The notes under the pieces: model-generated
Told to the model about the DNA's origin: nothing
The model's database searches: none
What the model saw: the letters and a program-made list of their open reading frames with translations, nothing else
Assembly (NCBI RefSeq): GCF_030269925.1
Contig: NC_085121.1
Span: forward strand, 9,317,501-9,381,500
Length of the DNA: 64,000 nt
From: Bombyx mori
Taxonomy: Eukaryota; Arthropoda; Insecta; Lepidoptera; Bombycidae
Reading direction: 5' to 3'
In this document: piece by piece, positions 56,802 through 64,000 of the stretch
Layout: the number at the start of each line of letters is the position of its first letter
Position numbering within the stretch: position 1 is the first letter of the stretch
Made by a program: the position numbers and the translations under genes

Positions 56802-58105
56802 CCTAGTCTTGATATAAATACTGAGACAAAGGAAAAACAAAAAATTTCTATAGCAAATAACATTTCTTACTTTTACAGTGTGTTGGTTTAATACATAAAT
56901 ATAAAACAATTTAAAGTATAAAAAGCTTATTCGAAGTGGTCTCCATTGGCTGCAATACAGTCCTTTAAACTTTGAGGCCAGTTATCAATAGAAGCACGCA
57001 CTCTTTCCATGGGAAAATTTTTCACTGCCAATCGTACGGATTGTTTTAGGGACTCCAAATTATCATGGCGTTTAGAGCAAGCCGTACTCTCTAAAACTGA
57101 CCATAAATCATAATCCAGCGGATTAAGATCAGGACTAGACGACGGCCAGTCTTCAGCTCTGATGAAGTCCGAAACGTTTGTTTCCAACCAAGACTGCGTA
57201 GACCGAGCTTTATGACCTGGCGCCGAGTCTTGCTGGAAGGACCATTCTTGATTATTGAACATGGTGTTGTTAAGGGGCTTCACTACCTTCTCAAGAATGG
57301 TATCTTGATACACTTGTGCCGATGTTTTGATACCTTTTTCACAAAAGTATGGCTCAGTCACTCCTTCATAGCTAATACCCCACCAAACCATCACTGAAGT
57401 TGGATAGTGCCCACGTTGCACTCTGTCGACTAATTGGGAAGCTTGCTTAGAGCTTTGAGCATAAATACGGTCATTTTGTTTGTTACAATGTTGCTCAATT
57501 GTAAAAATTTTCTCATCCGTAAACAAAATTTTTCTATGACCTCCCTTTGCGTACCGCTTCAGTAGTTGTTTCGATTTTACCACCCTATTCTCTTTTAAAT
57601 TATCAGTTAAGAAATGACCAGTACGTCTCTTATAGGCTGCAAGTCCTAAGTCATCTTTTAAAATACGCGACATGGTTCTAGACTGTCTTCATCTCCCGAG
57701 ATAAATTTTTTTGCTTTCGTGCAGGATTTCTTCGAATTCTTTCCCATACTGCTTTGACCACCTTTTTCGTACGAACACTACGTGGACGGCCAGATCTTTT
57801 TCTGTCACAAACAGAGGTCTCATTGCACCTATTAATAGCCCGGTACACAAACATTTTACTAATACTAAGCGTGTGGAGAGTTTTAAAAATTGCATTTGGC
57901 TCCATACCTACTTTGTGTAATGCAATCACAGCGATTCGGTTCTCTTTATCACCCCACTCCATTTTAATATCGCAAAATATTGTACAATGTATTGGCGCCA
58001 AAATGAGAAAACTCAATGAGCAATCATATAAAAATTACAGGTTCCAAATTCAAATGTAATATTTTGTTTATTTTTAATTGTAACAGTATTTATGGCCAGA
58101 CTAAG
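56802..58105 (-). mobile_element. Second maT (DD37D) mariner element, complete ends
   Basis: Imperfect 27-bp inverted repeats at 56802-56828 (CCTAGTCTTGATATAAATAC...) and 58079-58105, with TA at 56800-56801 and 58106-58107. Length 1304 bp. The transposase runs on the minus strand. The ends resemble but differ from those of the copy at 4687-5953, so the two are separate lineages or old copies. Confidence 0.9.
56927..57964 (-). pseudogene. maT transposase with intact DD37D residues but one frameshift
   Basis: Read right to left: MEWGDKENRIAVIALHKVG at about 57962, a HTH region, then a stop after REMKTV at about 57678. The rest continues in a shifted frame as SRILKDDLGLAAYKRRTGHF. The catalytic residues are all present: FTDEKIFTIE, FQQDSAPGHKA and SSSPDLNPLDY, 37 residues between the second and third Asp. 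It ends DCIAANGDHFE. A single-base indel near 57675-57690 is the only visible lesion. Confidence 0.9.
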
Positions 58106-58107
58106 TA

Positions 58108-58686
58108 TGTACACAAATTTATATGTAAACACATATTAGCTCTAGTGCTAAATATCTACGGAGGCAGTAGATTTTAAGCTCTGTATAAAATTAAATATTA
58201 CCTCTTAGTACCTATTATATATTTTAAATCCTACATAAAATATTAAAGCCAGCTACTGCAGTGGTTAGTTATTGTGTTTTTTTTTGCTGTAACCAGGAAA
58301 TGCATGTGTATGGTAATTTAATACGGTGTGTTATATAATAAGACGCTATTCACTGCCATACTTAACTGTTTATTAGGAAATCTACAAACATTAAGTAGCT
58401 AACTTAATACTCATACAATTCTAACTTATTTATTTAATTTAATGTTAGTATTAATAATCTATTTAAGTTAATTTTCAATCAAAATTCAATAGATTAGTTA
58501 AACAGAATAACAAAGACCTGTTTCTACTATTGCAAGTCGTACTTAGTATGTGTACTGATTTAAAATATTTGCTTTCTGTATTGCTATGTAGAATATGGTA
58601 TTATAGATTAAGTAGATTTATCTGGGAAAGAGCAGTTCCTGAATTTCCTGCTGATTGTTCTCATTCCTAATAGAATGAAAAACGTA
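58108..58686. other. No gene seen
   Basis: AT-rich spacer between the second maT element and a Bm1. Upstream exons of the kinase were looked for here and not found. Confidence 0.35.
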
Positions 58687-58992
58687 TTTTTTTTATTGCT
58701 TAGATGGGTCGACGAGCTCACTGCCCACCTGGTATTAAGTGGTTACTGGAGCACATAGATATCTACGACGTAAATGCGCCACCCACCTTGAGATATAAGT
58801 TCTAAGGTCTCAAGTATAGTCCACCCTTCAAACCGAAACGCATTACTGCTTCATAGCAGAAATAGGCGGGGAGGTGATAACTACCCATGCGGACTCACAA
58901 GACGTCCTACCATCATTAGACATCCTACCACCAATCTGGGTGGGTGATGGCATTTACGTTATGATGTCTATAGGTGGGTCGGGACCTCGTTC
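58687..58992 (-). repeat. Bm1 SINE plus an inverted partial copy
   Basis: 58687-58915 is a Bm1 with the TAGTCCACCC deletion seen at 53551-53782; 58920-58992 holds a short opposite-strand Bm1-like piece (GATGGCATTTACGTTATGAT). Confidence 0.78.
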
Positions 58993-59311
58993 ATTAATTA
59001 AAGCAACAATAACAATGATAAACTAATGGTATTAAGCAATATAATGTAAAAATGTATAATATAATAGGTACATAATAGTTGAAGAGTATAGAAAAAGAAA
59101 AGAATACTAATAATAATAGTAATTATTGAAAGTATTTGAAACGCAAACAGCAATAATAAACACTTGTTTAACGATAGATAGGTTTGTCTTCTTTATTCTG
59201 GAAATCTGGGATGATCTCTTTTAAGTCAACATGACCTAAAATTGTATACATTGTACTCAATTTTGTGAGGGCTTAACGAGCAGCACAAGTGAGTATCTAA
59301 ATTAAACATAC

Positions 59312-59416
59312 ATCTGATACAGAGAACGCCAGTTTATCTGTAAAGGTTTCAAACAACTCGTGAGTCGAATCATCGATAATCTGACCGATGTAGTTGTACC
59401 GAAGTTTGCCAGAAGC
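59312..59416 (-). CDS. Candidate exon of an unidentified minus-strand gene
   Basis: On the minus strand an AG acceptor (after 59416) opens a phase-0 frame reading ASGKLRYNYIGQIIDDST then HELFETFTDKLAFSVSD, followed by a GTATGT donor. If not spliced there, a stop follows five codons later. The stretch is 35 codons with protein-like composition in a region otherwise lacking frames. I do not recognise the family. It begins and ends in phase 0 and the next exon to the left, the first visible exon of the kinase gene (54978-55152), also starts in phase 0, so it could in principle precede it, but it lacks the expected PfkB N-terminal motif. It may equally be the end of a gene located to the right. 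Confidence 0.35.
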
Positions 59417-60239
59417 CTAAGGACATAGTGACAAATGGAACGTTACGTGTGTGAAACGAGGACGGCATAAACTTGGCTGCAGTTATGTATAGTTCAACGT
59501 CGTTCGGTCAGTAGGCTGTTTGTTCCCTGTACCGTTGGCAGCGATGCTATCGGCATCCAGCACGCCACATCAGGGTTTAGTCTTTTAGAATTTAAATTTA
59601 AAATGTAACATTTTCAAAAAATTATTGAATGTAACTTAAACTTTATTTATAGCTAATAAACAATGAAATAGAATCTGTGTCTGAATTTTTTATTTATTAC
59701 AAAATAGAATTTTATTATTTTTTCATTTCTTTTTCATACATTAAGTGAATGCTATCCCTCTGTCCGCAGTACCGCTGCATTATGCGACCAATTGTTTTTA
59801 CAACTATAAATGCAGGACTTATACCGTTGCATGTCGCCTCTTTAGTTTGGTTTTACTGCACTACGTGATGTTAACGAGTTACCGCATGAGCTGATTTACA
59901 TTTGAGGTTAAATAATAAATTTAAAAACTAGAATAGTGCGGAGCCAAGTTTGGTATAGTCGAGATTAGAGGTAAGCAATTATTTATAAATATCGTGATAC
60001 AAAAAATAAGCAAAACATACTGGTGGCTCTTAATATTATATTACACTCATGTGATAGTTTACAAAAGAATACACCTTATGGGTTTCAACGAAAAGCTTGA
60101 GTTATTTAACCTTTTATTATTTTCGACAATTTATTGACAATACGGCCTTTTTACATAATGATAAGGATACCTTAACGATTATAGTCTATTTGGCTTTTGA
60201 TCAGAAGATAACGGGTCTGCGACCGTGCTAGACGTGGAC
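59417..60239. other. No firm gene
   Basis: Moderately GC-rich at 59440-59575 without an open frame; AT-rich after that. Could hide small exons linked to the candidate at 59312-59416. Confidence 0.3.
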
Positions 60240-60390
60240 ACTCACAGTTATGCTGGTCCACAAGCTTAAAGCCGCTCAGCGAGCTGTGGAGAGGACTATG
60301 ATTGGAGGTACTTTGAAGGGTCCGGAACGAGCTGATCCGACAGAGGTCCAAAGTTGACGACACAGCACATCGGATTAGGGGCTGGCCTTA

Positions 60391-60641
60391 TTATTATTTT
60401 TTTATTGCTTAGATGGGTGGACGAGCTCGCAGCCCACCTGGTGTTAAGTGGTTACTGGAGCCCATAGACATCTACAACGTAAATGCGCCACCCACCTTGA
60501 GATATAAGTTCTAAGGTCTCAGTATAGTTAAAATGGCTGCCCCTCCCTTCAAACCGAAACGCATTACTGTTTCACGGCAGAAATAGGCAGGGCGGTGGTA
60601 CCTACCCGTGCGGAGTCACAAGAGGTCCTAACACCAGTAAA
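60391..60641 (-). repeat. Bm1 SINE, 5'-truncated, in the RTE remnant
   Basis: TTATTGCTTAGATGGGTGGA to AGAGGTCCTAACACCAGTAA. Confidence 0.87.
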
Positions 60642-60810
60642 GTATTAGCCGCAAAACCGATAACCGGATAAACGTGTTCTCGAGTGGAAACCGTGAATTA
60701 GCAAACATAGTGCAGGACGCCCTCAGGCTCCGTGGAGTGACGATCTATGCAGGGTGACGGGCAAGAGTTGGATGAGAGAAGCCGAGGGACGTGCTCAGTG
60801 GTATGCAGTT

Positions 60811-61055
60811 GGATTTATTGCTTAGATGGGTGGACGAGCTCACAGCCCACCTGGCGTTAAGCGGTTACCGGAACCCATAGACATCTACGACGTAAATGCG
60901 TCACCCACCTTGAGATATAAGTTCTAAGATCTCAGTATAGTTACACCGGCTGCCCCACCCTTCAAACCGAAACGCATTAATGCTTCACGGCAGAAATAGG
61001 CAGGGTGGCGGTACCTACCCGCGCGGATTCACAAGAGGTCCTACCACCAGTAAAA
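60811..61055 (-). repeat. Bm1 SINE, 5'-truncated, in the RTE remnant
   Basis: GATTTATTGCTTAGATGGGT to CCTACCACCAGTAAAAATCC. Confidence 0.87.
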
Positions 61056-61374
61056 ATCCATACCAGTACATATCTAGCCGTGGACTACTACTGCCTGATG
61101 ATGATGATGATGAATGTAGCCATTTAGAGCTACTTGCTATTTCCTATCATCCGTTCGTAAAAGGTACATTTATCTACCCTCAACAAAATACGATAGCTAA
61201 AATTATTTTTTTACATTTTAAGTCTGGCAACCGGTCTGCAGATTCAAAATACATGGTATTTTATTAACAATCAACCAGTACTTTCAACAGTGATTAATGA
61301 TGTTATCTGTAAGCTCCCCTCAACAACGTTTCAATCAGGTTCGAATTTCATGTAAATATTATATTGATTAATTA

Positions 61375-61700
61375 TTTATTGACTACCTTTACGTCTGCAG
61401 CTTCGCCCGTGTGGACTTCATTATATATCAAATGGACAGAAACCCGTGTTCAGAAGTAGGAAAAAAGGTAGCCTATATTACTTTCCATGGATTCAAACTA
61501 TTTCAACGCCGAATTTCTTCAAAATCGGTTCAGCTGTTTGGCCGTGGAACACCGTAACAAACAGGCATAATTAATATCGTGCTAATAATATTATAATTAT
61601 TTGCTATTTAAATTCTAACATTTAGCAGTATAGATTCCAAAAATGATCTGGATGTGGATAATTTTGGAAATCCGCCCAGTAGTTCCGGACATGTGAGTAA
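61375..61700 (+). repeat. Degenerate RTE-like repeat
   Basis: CTGCAGCTTCGCCCGTGTGG, TTCTTCAAAATCGGTTCAGC and AACACCGTAACAAACAGGC-like wording match the class at 28577. No gene seen from here to 62930. Confidence 0.5.
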
Positions 61701-62929
61701 TCAAACAAAAAGACAGACAAAATAATTTTAAAGTTTGTTTTATTACTCTTCTCTAGTTACTATTATTACTTTCTTTCCATTTTTCATCCGAGTACAGACA
61801 CACAGAATTCTACTGATTTATTATATGTATATAGATAATGTTACTAGCAGCCGTAGAGTGATTAATTGCTTCCAATGTTTAATTAATTATTATTTCAAAT
61901 CATGCGTCACATTGAGCCTTAACGAGATTTCAGAATTATTATTTTTAATAGTCATAGTGTGTATGGATTTCCTGTCAAAAGTAGTTTTTTCAAGATTGTA
62001 TATAAACAGACACTGCAATACGAAAAAAAATTGTGCCATTTATTCGTAAGTTTAAATTGTAATTATCGAATTTATACCAGCGAACGACCAATGTATGTAT
62101 TACTTATGATCTCAAATATAAATATCGCGGTAGCTATACTCTCGCTAACTCGTTTTTATAACATTATTATAGGACGTTTACTTTCCTTTGCACACAAAAG
62201 ACATTCGTTCAATATGATAATATGAGAAAGTAGGCTGTAATATATATTGATATCTGAGGAGATTATAGGGTTAAAAAAATGCTACGCTTCTACAGATATG
62301 CTACGAAATGCTACGGAAACTATCATCAGTTGTAATGTGAATGTGATTGAACTATATAAAATTGTTCATTGTTCTATTCGTTTGATTGAGTCCCGTTCAA
62401 ATAAGAATAATTATTTAAAACAATTCCACCTCCAATGGTGCATATCGTACAAAACACAGAGAGAACTGAAGGCCTTTCGTATGTTCCAAACGATCCATGA
62501 GAACTTGAGTATCATGCACGAGTGACCATCTTAATGAGCCGGCAAGCTAGCTTACAGGGTACAAAAATTGCGATTCTCTGACTAAGACACGCTTGTAAAT
62601 AGCGTAAATTTTTAAATAAAAATAATAAACAAACCTGTTTCTTTTTTTTATAGGTGCCAGAACATTATTTGTCAATATTAAAAGCTTAGGTATGACAGTA
62701 AAACTTTTTGAAGGCAAATTATAATGTAATATGGTAATAATGGTTGTTAAATCGTGGGCGTATTTATTTAAAGCGGTCATTACGTAGACGGTTTCACTTA
62801 CATTACCGTGTTATTATTAGTAGTTTCGAATTATTTATTCATCGAAATGAAAAAAGATATGAAGGCGAAATATAATAAAAAAAATGTTGAATTTTATAAA
62901 TGATTTTGTAATGTGGGAGGGCGCTGGGA
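61701..62929. other. No gene seen
   Basis: AT-rich. The plus frames at 61735-62525 show no family features, have AT-biased composition and lack conserved motifs, so they are not called. Confidence 0.4.
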
Positions 62930-63115
62930 AGGCAGCGTTATCGAGCGTGGGCGCGCCGCCCCCGCGGCTCTGAAGCCCTACAGTTGAGTCCGTCGAGAGC
63001 CAGGGTGCGCACGCTCCTCGACGCGTCAGTATCGCTCACTCCACATCACAATATACAACTGCATATTCATATTTTTCTCGCGGAATTGCACGTGGATTCA
63101 CGCGTGCCTCTCGAG
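62930..63115 (+). promoter_or_regulatory. Candidate promoter / 5' exon
   Basis: An abrupt GC- and CpG-rich patch (GGGCGCGCCGCCCCCGCGGC) in AT-rich DNA, followed by TCAGT (63026-63030), an arthropod initiator-like motif, and unique-looking sequence without repeats. A start site for a gene extending right is plausible. No convincing coding exon is seen from 63116 to 64000. Confidence 0.35.
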
Positions 63116-64000
63116 TAACGTTGAGCGAACGAACATTAAAAAATTGTTTTATTCAATGAACGTTTAAAACACTTCGTAATTAAAAATATTGTGACATAAA
63201 TAACATGATTTGTGACAGTTAACCAGTGTTTAACATACGAATTGGGCAGCAGCGACATCGCCTATACGTAATGATAGGAGGTACAGTATTAACTAAATGT
63301 GAGCAGCTAAGACAACTTCATAATGTAGTTCAGATAACAAGGATACGACAAATTATAAGGATACCACGAGGATTAAAATATGGTTATTTAACAAACTCGC
63401 GTCCAAAACGCACGTTTCTTTCTCTGAATTTTTTTAAACAACGATCTTTGAATTGTATTTATTCCAAAATCTGATCCCGTTTTCTTTTTAGGTTTAATAA
63501 TGTATTTCTGAAGTATTTTCAATGTACTAAAATTTTTTTTTATTGTTCAACATTATTTCTATAAAACTGTGAAATGAAAATGTTTTTAAAATTGACCCCA
63601 AATCCCAGCATATCTGTTTTTTTTTGTAATTACTTGAGGATCCCGAAAATTCTTTCACCAATTCAAACAAAGCTTATTGTGTTTAAAACTGTAGGCATAA
63701 TTTAACCGAAACATTAACAAATACCTACTTTATTTTGTCATGTTGCAGGGAAAGCCAAATTTAACAAGGTTTAATTTGAACCACTAGAGACAAAAATTGT
63801 ACAAAGGTAGTTTTATTAAAAACTAGCTGAGCCGGCAAACTTTGTAGTGCCTCAATCGATAAATAAAATACCTAAACTTTTGTATAAAGTAAACTTAAAA
63901 CAAACAAAAGGAATCCGTCCGACGGGGGACACATCAAAGGAAAAACAAAATTGTTATTTTTATTTAATTCTGAGCATTTTCATATTTATCTACCTTTTAA

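Larger units (their letters stand above)
60240..61112 (+). mobile_element. RTE-like LINE 3' end holding two Bm1 insertions
   Basis: Codons for VHKLKAAQRAVERTMIG occur at about 60256-60305, DLCRVTGKSWMREAEGRAQW near 60740-60800, and a (GAT)n tail at 61098-61112. These are the conserved end of RTE-type pol proteins as known from insects. Bm1 copies at 60391-60641 and 60811-61055, both minus, interrupt it. Stops and gaps show decay. Confidence 0.7.

Noticed and set aside
61735..62525. Plus-strand frames of 88-104 codons
   Set aside because: AT-biased composition, no motif, no splice structure; expected by chance in AT-rich DNA.
63226..63474. 82-codon plus frame after the CpG-rich patch
   Set aside because: Begins soon after the candidate promoter but has no recognised motif, and its start is not an ATG in good context; not called as a gene.

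Overview
This window is eukaryotic and most likely from the domesticated silkworm Bombyx mori or a very close relative. It is AT-rich with short exons, GT/AG introns and insect-type genes. It holds about twenty copies of one SINE whose complete copies carry a tRNA-like head (A- and B-box motifs) and match the silkworm Bm1 family as I know it. It also carries mariner elements of the DD37D (maT/Bmmar1) type. No prokaryotic gene, CRISPR array or virus was seen.

Layout. 1-9.1 kb: the last seven exons of the AP-3 adaptor delta subunit (+). 9.4-13.8 kb: a candidate orphan terminal exon (-), a 5'-truncated LINE and other retroelement debris. 13.8-19.7 kb: a complete ten-exon gene for the ADP-forming succinyl-CoA synthetase beta subunit (-). 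20.8-22.1 kb: a decayed mariner with long inverted repeats. 23.0-24.5 kb: an intronless mTERF-family mitochondrial protein (-). 25.8-27.0 kb: a claudin-like four-membrane-segment gene (+). 30.1-55.2 kb: the last four exons of a PfkB-family, pseudouridine-kinase-like gene (-). Its 22-kb intron contains two more claudin-like genes on the other strand (40.2-41.7 and 47.6-51.5 kb), a 3.4-kb DNA transposon, a hAT remnant and other repeats. 55.2-64 kb: LINE remains, a second maT element, one candidate minus-strand exon, a nested RTE-like LINE and a GC-rich promoter-like patch.

Exon boundaries were set by GT/AG sites and checked for reading-frame continuity. The SUCLA2 gene (456 aa) and the claudin-like genes (226, 222 and 242 aa) close with no phase conflict. 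Functionally the window mixes endosomal sorting (AP-3), mitochondrial metabolism and gene expression (SUCLA2, mTERF), nucleoside salvage (PfkB kinase) and epithelial membrane proteins (claudins). These do not form a pathway. The notable structure is the claudin-like cluster, partly nested in the kinase intron, and the density of datable nested insertions. Several elements have target-site duplications that fix their exact ends.
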